From assembly GCA_963795335.1 (NCBI GenBank), contig CAWCHI010000004.1, forward strand, positions 434,001-498,000: DNA of 64,000 bases, read 5' to 3'. The position numbers and the translations under genes are program-made. The notes beneath the pieces are model-generated. The model was given only the letters and a program-made list of their open reading frames with translations. It was not told where the DNA came from and searched no databases. This document shows positions 1 to 9,317 of this stretch, in pieces. Source of the stretch: Trebonia sp963795335 (GTDB taxonomy: Bacteria; Actinomycetota; Actinomycetes; Streptosporangiales; Streptosporangiaceae). Each line of letters starts with the position of its first letter. Position 1 is the first letter of the stretch.

Positions 1-689
1 AGCACGTGGGCCGGGTTGGGCACGCCGCCGCCGAACGAGCCCGAGTGCAGGTCGCGCTCCGGTCCCGAGACGGTGACCTCGGCCGCGGCCAGGCCGCGCA
101 TGCCGGTGCAGAGCGACGGGACGCCGGCCGCCCACATGGTGGTGTCGCTGACCACGATCAGGTCCGTCGGCAGCTCCGCCGCCCGCTCCCGCAGCAGGCG
201 GGCGAAGTGCGGTGAGCCCGATTCTTCCTCGCCCTCGACCAGCAGGGTCAGCGTGACCGGGGGCGCCGCCGCGCCGCTGGCGGCGAGGCCGGCGCGCACG
301 CCGAGGGCGTGGAACAGCACCTGGCCCTTGTCGTCGGATGCCCCCCGGCCGAAGATCCGGCCCTCGGCTTCCCGCGGCGCGAACGGCTCGTAGTCCCAGC
401 CGTCGGCCATGTCGGCCGGCTGCACGTCGTGGTGCCCGTAGACGAGGACCCGGAGCGCGCCGGGATCGGCCGCGGGCCAGTGCGCGTAGACGGCGGGCAG
501 GCCGCCGGTCTCCCACACCTCGGCGACCGGGAACCCGGTCTCCCGCAGGTAGCGGGCCAGCCACTCGGCCGAACGGCGGACCTCGCCCGCCCGGGCCGGG
601 TCGGCCGAGACCGAGGGGATGCTCAGCCAGTCGCGCAGTGCGCGGGAGAAGTCAGCGGCGTTAGCGGTGATGAAGTCCCGGACGTCCAT
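1..689 (-). CDS. M20 family dipeptidase, C-terminal part beyond the window
   Basis: N-terminal 229 codons of a zinc metallopeptidase of the M20/M28 family, the cytosolic dipeptidase branch. The start ATG is at 689. The first metal-ligand motif is visible as VLVYGHHDVQPAD at about residues 85-97, followed by the acidic GRGASDDKGQ and the catalytic-base region LLVEGEEESGSP. These are the expected motifs of a di-zinc aminopeptidase or dipeptidase. The dimerisation domain begins just before the window edge (SGPERDLHSGSFGG). It lies 53 bp downstream of purM on the same strand, so it may be co-transcribed with it. The exact substrate cannot be told from sequence. Confidence 0.88.
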   Translation of the reverse strand, partial: MDVRDFITANAADFSRALRDWLSIPSVSADPARAGEVRRSAEWLARYLRETGFPVAEVWETGGLPAVYAHWPAADPGALRVLVYGHHDVQPADMADGWDYEPFAPREAEGRIFGRGASDDKGQVLFHALGVRAGLAASGAAAPPVTLTLLVEGEEESGSPHFARLLRERAAELPTDLIVVSDTTMWAAGVPSLCTGMRGLAAAEVTVSGPERDLHSGSFGGGVPNPAHV

Positions 690-742
690 GGGACCCAACG
701 TACCGGCCCCCCTCAGGCGGCGTGCGCTCAGGCGGCGTGCGC

Positions 743-1870
743 TCAGTCAGCGCGGGAGAAGGTGTCGCCCCGGCCGCGCAACCCAGCCGCCGGGATGCTC
801 ACCGTCCGGCCCGGCGCCGGGGTGACGGTCCCGATCCGGGTCGCGTCCTCCCCGGCGGCGCGCAGCGCGGCCAGCGCCGCCTCCTCGTCGCCGGGGCTGA
901 CTACGATGCAGAGCCCGATCCCCATGTTGAACGTGGCGTACAGAGTGGGCAGGTCGACCTCGCCCGCGCTGGCGATCAGCCCGAAGATCTCCGGCGCGTC
1001 CGGCAGCGCGTCGAGCTCGTAGGACACGTCGGCCGCGAGCCGGGTGATGTTGAGCAGTCCGCCGCCGGAGATGTGGGCCATGCCCCGGGGTGTGAGCCCG
1101 GCCTCCCACAGCGCCTCGGCCGCGTTCACGTAGACCCGGGTCGGCTGCAGCAGCGCGTCGGCCAGTCGCCGCCCGGAGCCGGGCACGTGATCGTCGAGCC
1201 CGAGCCCGCCCTTCTTGAACAGCGCGTGCCGGGCGAGCGAGTACCCGTTGCTGTGCAGCCCGGAACTGGGCAGCCCGATCACCACGTCACCGGCGGAGAC
1301 CCCGGAGCCGTCCAGCGGGGTGCGCTCCGGCGGCACCGCCCCGATGGCGGTCCCGACCAGGTCGAGCGTGGGCCCGCCAGACGGCGAGGGCGCCAGCATG
1401 TCGCCGATCTGCGCGATCTCACCGCCGGGGATGGCGATGCCGGCCAGCTCGGCGCCGAGGAACAGCCCGCGGGCGATGTCGTCGAGCACTCCCTCGTCGA
1501 TCCGGTCGGTCGCGATGTAGTCGAGCAGCGCCAGCGGGACGGCGCCGACGCAGATCAGGTCGTTGACGTTGTTGGCCACGCAGTCGACGCCGATCGGCTC
1601 CCAGCGGCCGGCCTCCTCGGCCAGCATGATCTTGGTGCCCACCCCGTCGGTGGTCAGCGCGATCGCCGGACCGGGCGGCAGGTGCATGATCGTCGCGAAG
1701 TAACCGCTGGCGAGCCCGGTGATGCTGGTCACCATGCTGGACCGGACCTTGGTGCGGGCCAGCCACGGGCGCATCACCCGGGCGAACGCGACCTGCTCAC
1801 GCTCCTCGTCCACCCCCGCATCGGCGTAGGTGGACGGCGTCGGTCTGGGTGGCTGCGGCGTCGCGTTCAT
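743..1870 (-). CDS. purM: phosphoribosylformylglycinamidine cyclo-ligase (AIR synthase)
   Basis: Fifth step of purine synthesis: ATP-dependent closure of FGAM to 5-aminoimidazole ribotide in the cytosol. The protein has the PurM order: an N-terminal STYADAGVD segment, then ALTTDGVGTKIMLA, GVDCVANNVNDLICVGAVPLALLDYIA, a glycine-rich GGEIAQIGD and GLPSSGLHSNGYSLAR, and the C-terminal AHISGGGLLNITRLA. At about 375 residues it is slightly longer than usual because of a short proline-rich N-terminus. ATG at 1870 is preferred to the upstream TTG at 1876. purF, the usual partner, is not visible here, so it may lie elsewhere. Confidence 0.95.
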   Translation of the reverse strand: MNATPQPPRPTPSTYADAGVDEEREQVAFARVMRPWLARTKVRSSMVTSITGLASGYFATIMHLPPGPAIALTTDGVGTKIMLAEEAGRWEPIGVDCVANNVNDLICVGAVPLALLDYIATDRIDEGVLDDIARGLFLGAELAGIAIPGGEIAQIGDMLAPSPSGGPTLDLVGTAIGAVPPERTPLDGSGVSAGDVVIGLPSSGLHSNGYSLARHALFKKGGLGLDDHVPGSGRRLADALLQPTRVYVNAAEALWEAGLTPRGMAHISGGGLLNITRLAADVSYELDALPDAPEIFGLIASAGEVDLPTLYATFNMGIGLCIVVSPGDEEAALAALRAAGEDATRIGTVTPAPGRTVSIPAAGLRGRGDTFSRAD

Positions 1871-2040
1871 GACCAAAAGGTTAACGCAGCCACCTTCTGG
1901 CGGAGCGGCCCCCCGGGCCCGCCCGAGCAGCGGGAATCGCCGGCCGCCGGGGCAGCCGCCCGTGCCGCCGGCCCGGCAGCCGCCCCTGCCGCCGGCAGCG
2001 CCGCCAACTGTGCCGCCGGCCAGGCACTAGCCTGACCGTT

Positions 2041-2334
2041 ATGCTCATCGCTTTCTCAGTTACCCCGCTCGGCACCGGCGAGGATGTCGGCGAGATCGTC
2101 GCCGAGGCCGTCCGGGTGGTACGGGCCAGCGGCCTGCCGAACCAGACCGACTCGATGTTCACCACCGTCGAAGGCGACTGGGACGAGGTCATGGCCGTCG
2201 TCAAGGAGGCCGTGGACGCGGTCGCCGCCCGGGCGCCACGGGTCAGCCTCGTCCTCAAGGCCGATATCCGCCCCGGCGTCACCGACGGGCTGACCGCCAA
2301 GGTGGCGACCATCGAGCGTTTCCTGGAGGCTTAG
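2041..2334 (+). CDS. MTH1187-family thiamine-binding protein
   Basis: A 97-residue protein of the MTH1187/YkoF-like thiamine-binding fold (formerly DUF77). It starts LIAFSVTPLGTGEDVGEIVAEAV and has the conserved TDSMFTTVEGDWDEVMAVVKEAVDAV and PRVSLVLKADIRPG segments. Family members form small oligomers that bind the hydroxymethylpyrimidine part of thiamine in the cytosol. It is divergent from purM with about 170 bp between, so the intergenic region must hold two promoters. No thiamine riboswitch was recognised upstream. Confidence 0.88.
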   Translation: MLIAFSVTPLGTGEDVGEIVAEAVRVVRASGLPNQTDSMFTTVEGDWDEVMAVVKEAVDAVAARAPRVSLVLKADIRPGVTDGLTAKVATIERFLEA

Positions 2335-2571
2335 CTAGCCGGCCACGCGGCGAGCTGCGGGCCATGACTGGAAAAGATCTTGGAAATATTGCTGCTAGCG
2401 GTAACAAAGCGTCCGCATAGGCCGCAAAGTTACCAGCTTGCGCCATGTTTCCAGGTTGATGCCAGGCGGGCGGACCCGGCAGGCGGACTGGGCGGGCCGC
2501 CCGGGCCGGGCGCCGTCGGTGCATGCATGACGGACCTGCGGCCTGGCCGCACGGCAGGAACGGCTTCGCGG

Positions 2572-5500
2572 CTAGTCCGGGGCGGAGCCGCTGACTGGGA
2601 CCCGGGCGACCAGCGCGCGGAGCCCGTCGGCATCGAGCAGGTCCGCCGGGCGGACGGTGCGGTCGTGGCGGACGTAGTAGAACGCGGCCCGCACCAGGCT
2701 GAGCGGGACCCCCGCGAGGGCTGACCAGGCGAGCCGGTAGGCGGCCAGCTGGACGGCGGCCGCTTCCCGCTCGGCGGGGCCGCGCGGCAGGTGGCCGGTC
2801 TTCCAGTCGACCACGTCGTAGCCGGCCGCGGCGTCGCCGAAGACTGCGTCGATCCGCCCGCGGACCTGACGGTCGCCGACCCGGGTCTCGAACGGCACCT
2901 CGACCTCGCGGGGCCAGCGGCCGCCCCACTCCCCTGCCTCGAAGCGGGCCCGGAGCTCGAGCGCGTCGTCGTCCAGGTCCGCTGGGCCGTCCTCGGTGAA
3001 CAGGTCGTCGTCACCGATCAGCCGCTGCTGGCCGAACCGCTCCTCCAGCCACAGATGGAACGCCGTACCCCGGCGCGCCTGGCGGGCCGGCGGCTGCGGC
3101 ATCGGACGGCGGACCTGACGCGCCAGCTCAGCCGGGTCCCGGGCCAGGGTGACCAGGGCCGACACCGACAGCCGGGCCGGCAAGACCACGTCCGTGGGCC
3201 CGCTGCCGCGCGCTAGCGCGACGGCCCGCTCGGCCAGCAGCAAGCCGGTGTCCAGCTCCCAGGCGGCGACCAGCTCCCGGTCGGCCGGGCCGAGCCCGTC
3301 GTCTGCGGCGTCATCGCGGCCACCCGCCAGGGCGGCCACCGTCCGGCCGGCCTCGCGGGCGGCGTGCCCGTCACCCGCGGCCGTCTCGCCCGGCGCCGGC
3401 ACGTCGGCCCCGGGGGCGGCGTCCGCTCCGTCCGCGCGACCGCGCTCCTGCTCGACCAGGGCGGCCGCGGCCGCCACGGCCGCGTAGTGGCGGCCGGCCG
3501 GGGTGACCGGCCAGTCCGCCTCCTCGGCGCGGGCCAGCAGCGGGTTGCCGGCGTCCTCGGCGGGCTGGGCGGCCCAGTGCGCGACCGTCCCCGCGCCGGC
3601 CGCGCAGGCGGCGCGGACCTCATCGAGGAACACCGACGGGCCGAGCGGCGCGGTCGCTTCTCCCCACCAGTAGCCCGAGCAGCCGAGCCAGAACTCCGCC
3701 CGGGTCGCCGCGACGTAGGCCAGGCGGCGTTCCTCGGCCAGGTCGCGGGCCGCGCAGGCCTCGTTGAAGGCAGCCAGCGAGTCGGCGTCGAGGGCTGGCA
3801 GCGCGGGCAGGTCGGCCACGTCGCCGCGCAGCGGGAACGGGATCAGCCGCGGGTTGCGGGTCCACGTGGTCGGCACCCGCGGCCGGGACGGGAACACCTG
3901 CGACTTGCGACCCGCCGCGAGGCCCGGCACGAACACCGCGGGCCACTGCAGTCCCTTGGCCGCGTGCACGGTGAGCAGCTTCACCGTGTCCGACTCGCCC
4001 ACCCGGCCCGGTTCGAGGCCGAACTCCTCCTGCTCGGCCGCCGCCAGGTAGGCCAGGAAGGCAGCCAGCGTCGGCTCCGGCTGGTCGCCCGCGAAGGTGA
4101 CCGCGACGTCGGTGAACGCGTCCAGGTCGGCTCGCGCGGCCGCGAGATCACCGCCGGGCCGCGCGGCCACCTCGATGTCCAGGCTGAGGGTCGTCTCGAC
4201 CTCGGCAATGAGGTCGGCCAGCGGCCGGCTGACGTGCTCGCGCAGCCGCCGGGTCTCGGCCGACAGCGCCGCCAGCCGCGCGTAGCCGGCCACCGAGTAC
4301 GCGTCCGCGCGGCCGAGGTCGTCGAGCGCCTCGACCAGCGACGCCGTCCCGGCATCGGTGGTCAGGTCGGTGACGGCTTCCGCCAGCGGGTCGACCGCAC
4401 CGGGCTCAGCCGTCGCGGGCTCAGCCGCCGCGGTCCCGGCCGCCGCGGGGTCAGCCGCCGCGGGGTCAGCCGCCGCGGGCTCGCCTGGCGAGCGGACGGG
4501 GTCCGTCCCGCGGGCCAGGTCGCGGGCCCGGCGCCCGAGTGCCACCAGGTCGCGCGGGCCGATCCGCCAGCGCGGCCCGGTCAGCAGCCGGGCGAGGGCG
4601 TCGGACGAGGACGCGTCGTGCAGCACCCGCAGCGTCGCCACCACGTCCTGTACCTCGGGCACCGACAACAGCCCGCCCAGGCCGACCACCTCGCACGGGA
4701 TACCGCGCGTTTCCAGCGCCCGGCGCAGCGCCACGAACTGGGAGCGCTTGCGGCACAGGACGGCGATGTCGGACGGGCGCACCCCCGCCGCCCGTCCGTC
4801 CGGCCACGGCTCGCCGTCGGGGGCCGCCCCGGCTGGCCGCGCCAGGAGCGCGGCCGCCTCGGTCGCGACCCAGCGCGCCTCGTCGGTCACCGTCGGCAGC
4901 AGCGCCGCGGTGACCCCGCCGCGGCCGCCCCGGCCGGGTGCGGGCACCAGGACCGGAACGTCGGGTGCCTGCGCCCGCAGCTCCCGCTGCAGCGCCGCGG
5001 CCGCGTCGAGCACCCGGCCCGTGTTGCGGAAGCTGGTGGACAGCCGGCGGACCGGGGCGGGCTCACCCGACCGGGCCGGGAAGTCGACCGCGAACCGGCG
5101 CAGGTTGCCCGCGGTGGCACCGCGCCAGCCGTAGATCGACTGGCACGGGTCGCCGACCGCCGTCACCGGGTGCCCGCCCGCGAACAGGGCCCGCAGCAGC
5201 ACTAGCTGCGCGTGGCTGGTGTCCTGGTACTCATCGAGCAGCACCACCTGGTACCGGGCCCGCTCGGCCGCCCCCACTTCCGGGTGCCGGCCCGCGATGC
5301 GGGCCGCGATCGCCACCTGGTCCCCGTGATCGAGTACTTCCCGCGCCCGCTTGGCCGCGGCGTAGCGCTCGACCAGGGGCAGCAGCTGCTCCCGGGTGCG
5401 CTGAGACTCGATGACGCGGCGCACCCCGGCCAGTCCCCGGCCGGGCCACCGGGCCACCTCGGCGTCGAGCCACTCCCCCACCTGGCGCACGTCGTCCGAC

Positions 5501-6102
5501 GACCGCAGGTGCTCGCTGAGGTCGCCCGCCAGCTCCAGCACCGCCGCGGTGACCGTCTGCGGGGTCCACTGCACCTGGTCCATCGGCCCGTCGTACGCGG
5601 CCGTGATCGACGCCGCCAGCTGCCACGACAGCGCCGCCGTGATCAGCCGCATGGACGGCTCGAGTCCCTCGCGGAGGGCGTGATCGCTGACCAGGCGGCC
5701 CGCGTAAGCGTGATAGGTGCTGATCACCGGGTCGCCCGCCCACGGGCCAGAGTCCTCGTCGGCCGGGGCGCCCGCCAGGCCAGCCCGGCGCAGCGCCTCC
5801 AGCCGGGTGCGCACCCGGTCCGCCAGCTCGGCCGCCGCCTTCCTGGTGAACGTGAGGCCGAGCACCCGGTCCGGGCGGACCAGGCCCCCCGCGACCAGCC
5901 AGACGAGCCGCGCGGCCATCGTCTCGCTCTTGCCCGAGCCAGCCCCGGCGACGACCGCCAGCGGGCCGGGCGGCGCCCCGATGACCGCCGCCTGTTCCGC
6001 CGTCGGCTCCGGCTGCCGCAGCAGCCGCGCGAGCTGCCCCGGGGTGTACGTCTCGCCGTTCAGCTTCCCACCTCGCCCCCGTCGGGATGGACCGGGCAGC
6101 AC
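2572..6102 (-). CDS. adnB: AdnB-type UvrD-like helicase with C-terminal RecB-like nuclease
   Basis: One subunit of the actinobacterial AdnAB motor-nuclease that resects double-strand DNA ends for recombination, the counterpart of RecBCD/AddAB. The 1176 residues begin with a superfamily 1 motor: Walker A GAGSGKSE (53-60), motif Ia LGLTFTRKAAAEL, Walker B DEYQD (290-294), GDPCQSIYGWRGA, and TVHAAKGLQWPAVFVPG towards the C-terminal motor half. The last 150 residues hold a RecB-type nuclease with GRIDAVF, VVDWKTG (D1099, K1101) and a conserved QLAAYRLAW. An alanine/proline-rich repeat sits mid-protein (about 535-565). The start overlaps the adnA end by 43 bp, so the two are translationally linked. 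Confidence 0.93.
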   Translation of the reverse strand: MLPGPSRRGRGGKLNGETYTPGQLARLLRQPEPTAEQAAVIGAPPGPLAVVAGAGSGKSETMAARLVWLVAGGLVRPDRVLGLTFTRKAAAELADRVRTRLEALRRAGLAGAPADEDSGPWAGDPVISTYHAYAGRLVSDHALREGLEPSMRLITAALSWQLAASITAAYDGPMDQVQWTPQTVTAAVLELAGDLSEHLRSSDDVRQVGEWLDAEVARWPGRGLAGVRRVIESQRTREQLLPLVERYAAAKRAREVLDHGDQVAIAARIAGRHPEVGAAERARYQVVLLDEYQDTSHAQLVLLRALFAGGHPVTAVGDPCQSIYGWRGATAGNLRRFAVDFPARSGEPAPVRRLSTSFRNTGRVLDAAAALQRELRAQAPDVPVLVPAPGRGGRGGVTAALLPTVTDEARWVATEAAALLARPAGAAPDGEPWPDGRAAGVRPSDIAVLCRKRSQFVALRRALETRGIPCEVVGLGGLLSVPEVQDVVATLRVLHDASSSDALARLLTGPRWRIGPRDLVALGRRARDLARGTDPVRSPGEPAAADPAAADPAAAGTAAAEPATAEPGAVDPLAEAVTDLTTDAGTASLVEALDDLGRADAYSVAGYARLAALSAETRRLREHVSRPLADLIAEVETTLSLDIEVAARPGGDLAAARADLDAFTDVAVTFAGDQPEPTLAAFLAYLAAAEQEEFGLEPGRVGESDTVKLLTVHAAKGLQWPAVFVPGLAAGRKSQVFPSRPRVPTTWTRNPRLIPFPLRGDVADLPALPALDADSLAAFNEACAARDLAEERRLAYVAATRAEFWLGCSGYWWGEATAPLGPSVFLDEVRAACAAGAGTVAHWAAQPAEDAGNPLLARAEEADWPVTPAGRHYAAVAAAAALVEQERGRADGADAAPGADVPAPGETAAGDGHAAREAGRTVAALAGGRDDAADDGLGPADRELVAAWELDTGLLLAERAVALARGSGPTDVVLPARLSVSALVTLARDPAELARQVRRPMPQPPARQARRGTAFHLWLEERFGQQRLIGDDDLFTEDGPADLDDDALELRARFEAGEWGGRWPREVEVPFETRVGDRQVRGRIDAVFGDAAAGYDVVDWKTGHLPRGPAEREAAAVQLAAYRLAWSALAGVPLSLVRAAFYYVRHDRTVRPADLLDADGLRALVARVPVSGSAPD

Positions 6103-9100
6103 GACGCGACCGGGCAGGTGCGGCAGCCCGGGTTCACCCGCGCCCGGTAGACCGGGCCGGCCATCCCGGTGGCGACCGCGTCCACCAGGCCGCGGGCCCA
6201 GCCCGGGTCCTCGTCGTCGCCCAGCGCCGGCTGGCGCTGCACCTTCGCCCGGGCGGTGAGGCCGGCCTTGCCCACCTGAACCAGCTCGGCCCCGCCGGGC
6301 TCGGTCACGCCCAGCCGTTCGAACGCGCCCAGCAGCACCGCGAGCTGGTACACGCCGAGCTGCGGGTGGCGGTCGAGCTCATCCTCGTGCGGGGCGGAGG
6401 CACCGGTCTTGAGGTCCACGATGACACCGCGCCCCTCGGAGTCGCGCTCCAGCCGGTCCACCCGGCCGGTGATCTCCACCTGGCCGACCTGGACCCGCAG
6501 CGCCTGCTCGGCCGCCAGCAGCTCCCGCGGGTTGGCCGCGTGCCAGTCGAGGAACTTGCGGACCATCCGCTCGGCCAGCTCCCGCTGCCGGTTCCCGTAC
6601 CAGACGCTGCCGAAGTCGAGATGGTGCCAGATGTCGTCGATCCGCCCCGCCACCTGGGCCTCGGTGGCGCCCTCGGCGATGAGCTGCGCGGCCGCGTGGA
6701 TGACGGTGCCCAGGTGCCGCAGCACGTCGGTGTGCCCGGCGCCGACGGCCGACTCCAGCAGCCAGCGCAGCCCGCAGCGGGTGAACGTCTCCACGTGCGA
6801 GGGCGACAGCCGGACCTGCTCCCCGGCGGCGACGACCGGGGCGGCGTCGGACAGGGCGGTCAGCGCGTACCACCCGGCCGGGGCGGCCCCGCGCACGTCC
6901 GCGTCGGCCAGCCGCGCCAGCTGGCGGGCGGCGGCCCGGCGCAGCGGTTCCGGCCGGGCCGGGTCGGCGCAGGTCCGCCGCAGGTCGGCGACTAGTGCGG
7001 GCAGGGACAGCCAGCGGGTGGCGCCGCCGGCCCGCTCGGTCTCGATGTCGTCCCCCGCCAGCTCGGCCAGGAACCGGGACGGGCGCTGGTCGCGCTCGTC
7101 GCCGCCGGACGCGGTGACCACCAGCAACCGCCGGGCGCGCGTGACGGCCACGTAGAACAGCCGCCGCTCCTCGGCCAGCAGCCGGGCCGAGAGGGCAGCC
7201 GCGGCCACGTCAGCGGGCGCCCGCGGCCCGCCGGTGGTGCCGGCCGTGAACGCGCCCGCCTCGCCGGTCAGCTCGGCCAGCTCGTCCGCCCCCAGCAGCG
7301 AGTTGCGCAGCCGCAAGTCGGGCCAGACCTCTTCCTGGACGCCGGCCACCACGACTACGTCCCACTCGAGGCCTTTGGCCCGGTGGGCCGTCAGCAGCCG
7401 GACGCTGTCCTCGCGTTGCGCCCGCTCGGCCAGCGTGTCGGCCGCGATCTCCTGCCCGGCCAGCCGGTCGAGGAACAGCCGCGGGTTGCCGGGCGGCAGG
7501 GCGTCGGTGAACCGCGCCGCCTCCTCAAACAGTGCCAGCACCGCGTCCAGGTCCCGGTCGGCCGCGCTGTCGGTCTCGGCCTGCACCGCCAGCCGGGCGG
7601 CCAGGCCCGACTCCGCCCACACGGCCCACAGCACGTCTTCGGCGCTGCCGCCCGCGTCGACGGCCCGCGCGGCCACGTCGAGCAGCGCCGCTACCCGGCG
7701 GGCGGGCGCGGCCACCCGGTCGCGGACCGCGTGCAGCACCCGCGGGTCGGTCAGCGCCTCGTGCAGCGGCGCGCCGTCGAGGGCGCGCCGCAGCTTGCGC
7801 AGGCCGAGGGTGTCGGTCTGCCCCAGCGGGCCGGTCAACAGCTCCGCCGCCGTCTCGTCGTCGAGCCGGCCGGGGCGGACGGCGCAGCGCAGCAGGGTCA
7901 GCAGCGGGCGCACCCCGGGTTCGTCGGGCAGCGGCAGCTCGTCGCCCGCCACCGTCACCGGGACCCCGGCCGCCGCCAGGGCCCGGCGCAGCGCCGGGAC
8001 CTGCCGCTGGGCGGAGCGGACGAGGACCGCCATCCGGTCCCACGGCACCCCGTCGGCCAGGTGCGCCCGGCGGAGGGTGTCGGCCACCACCGCCGCCTCC
8101 TGGGCCTGGGTCTCGGCGACGCAAATCCGCACCTGGCCCGCGGGGATCCCCGCGGCCGGAAGCAGCCGGCGGTGCGCGGCGGTGTCGGCGCCGGATGGCC
8201 GCGGCGCGGCCGGCAGCCGCCGGGCTACCCGGCGCGACGCCGCCAGCAGCACGGGGCCGCTGCGGCGGCAGGTGCGCAGCGCGACCACCGGGGCGGGAGC
8301 TCCGCCGGGGCTCCGGAACTTGTCCGGGAAGCTGGTCAGCACGCGTACGTCGGCGCCGCGGAACGCGTAAATCGACTGGTCCGGGTCGCCCACTGCCACC
8401 AGTTCCCGGCCGTCGCTCGCCAGCGCCCGCAGCAGCGCCTCCTGGGCCGGGTCGCAGTCCTGGTACTCATCGACGAACACCGCGTCGTAGGCGCCCTGCT
8501 CCCGCTGCCGCACATCCCGCCGGCCGAGCAGGCTGGCGGCGATCCGGATGATCTCGGCGTAGTCGTAGGCGGGCACCGGCGCCAGGTCGAACCGGGCCGA
8601 GTAGCGGTCGAGGAACGCGCCCGCCGCCACCCAGTCGTCGCGCCCGGCCGGGCGGCCGAGCTGGCGCAGCGCCTTCCCGTCGAGCCCGCGCTCGGCCGCC
8701 CGCATCAGCAGGTCGCGCAGCTCCTCGGCGAAGCCGCGGGTGCCAAGGGCGGCCCGGAGCCGTACGGGCCAGTCCCCGGCCCCGTCGGCCATCTCGCCGC
8801 GCAGCATCCGCCGGATCTCGAGCAGCTGCTCGGGCGCCGGCAGCAGGCGCGGCGGCTGGTCCCCGGCGAGCACGAACTCCCGCCGCACGAGCGCGTAGGC
8901 GTAGCTGTGGAAGGTCAGCGCGAGCGGCTCCGACGTGGTCCGGCCGAGCCGGGCGGTGATGCGGTCGCGCAGCTCGCCCGCCGCCCGCCGGCTGAAGGTG
9001 AGGACGAGGATGCGGCCGGGGTCGATGCCGCGCCGCTCGATGCGCTCGGCCACCGCCGCCACGATCGTCGTGGTCTTGCCGGTCCCCGGCCCGGCCAGCA

Positions 9101-9317
9101 CCAGCAGCGGGCCGCCCTTGTGGTCAACGACCCGCTGCTGCGCTTCGTCGAGGGCCGCAGGCGGCGCCGGCACCGCGGCCAGCTCACGGCGGACAAGCCG
9201 GTAACCGTTCATCAGCTCCGATTCCACCACGCGGGGCCGACATTCCGGGGCCGGTTCGGCCCCGCTCCGGCGGTCCGTTCCTGCTGGCTCCGTGAGCGGC
9301 GGCTGGTGCGCGGTCAT
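6060..9317 (-). CDS. adnA: AdnA-type UvrD-like helicase with iron-sulfur nuclease domain
   Basis: Partner of AdnB in end resection. The 1085 residues carry a superfamily 1 motor: Walker A GPGTGKTT (76-83), ILVLTFSRRAAGEL, Walker B DEYQD (283-287), GDPDQSIYAFRGAD, LTAHRAKGLEWDVVVVAG and LFYVAVTRARRLLVV. The C-terminal nuclease has FTRCGLRW (C848), GRVDRL, VIVDLKTG (D968, K970) and a C-terminal CRTCPVASC cluster (C1065, C1068, C1073/1074). This is the four-cysteine pattern of AddB-like 4Fe-4S nucleases. The start at 9317 lies 134 bp inside the upstream gene. An internal ATG at 9212 is also possible, because residues 1-35 look poorly conserved. Confidence 0.93.
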   Translation of the reverse strand: MTAHQPPLTEPAGTDRRSGAEPAPECRPRVVESELMNGYRLVRRELAAVPAPPAALDEAQQRVVDHKGGPLLVLAGPGTGKTTTIVAAVAERIERRGIDPGRILVLTFSRRAAGELRDRITARLGRTTSEPLALTFHSYAYALVRREFVLAGDQPPRLLPAPEQLLEIRRMLRGEMADGAGDWPVRLRAALGTRGFAEELRDLLMRAAERGLDGKALRQLGRPAGRDDWVAAGAFLDRYSARFDLAPVPAYDYAEIIRIAASLLGRRDVRQREQGAYDAVFVDEYQDCDPAQEALLRALASDGRELVAVGDPDQSIYAFRGADVRVLTSFPDKFRSPGGAPAPVVALRTCRRSGPVLLAASRRVARRLPAAPRPSGADTAAHRRLLPAAGIPAGQVRICVAETQAQEAAVVADTLRRAHLADGVPWDRMAVLVRSAQRQVPALRRALAAAGVPVTVAGDELPLPDEPGVRPLLTLLRCAVRPGRLDDETAAELLTGPLGQTDTLGLRKLRRALDGAPLHEALTDPRVLHAVRDRVAAPARRVAALLDVAARAVDAGGSAEDVLWAVWAESGLAARLAVQAETDSAADRDLDAVLALFEEAARFTDALPPGNPRLFLDRLAGQEIAADTLAERAQREDSVRLLTAHRAKGLEWDVVVVAGVQEEVWPDLRLRNSLLGADELAELTGEAGAFTAGTTGGPRAPADVAAAALSARLLAEERRLFYVAVTRARRLLVVTASGGDERDQRPSRFLAELAGDDIETERAGGATRWLSLPALVADLRRTCADPARPEPLRRAAARQLARLADADVRGAAPAGWYALTALSDAAPVVAAGEQVRLSPSHVETFTRCGLRWLLESAVGAGHTDVLRHLGTVIHAAAQLIAEGATEAQVAGRIDDIWHHLDFGSVWYGNRQRELAERMVRKFLDWHAANPRELLAAEQALRVQVGQVEITGRVDRLERDSEGRGVIVDLKTGASAPHEDELDRHPQLGVYQLAVLLGAFERLGVTEPGGAELVQVGKAGLTARAKVQRQPALGDDEDPGWARGLVDAVATGMAGPVYRARVNPGCRTCPVASCCPVHPDGGEVGS

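Noticed and set aside
2340..2570. Gene or ncRNA between the thiamine-binding protein and adnB
   Set aside because: About 230 bp with only short chance ORFs and no stable conserved structure; probably holds promoter or terminator elements only.
3364..5205. A 613-codon plus-strand frame inside adnB
   Set aside because: Antisense to the helicase with intact motifs; same GC-shadow composition and no family features.
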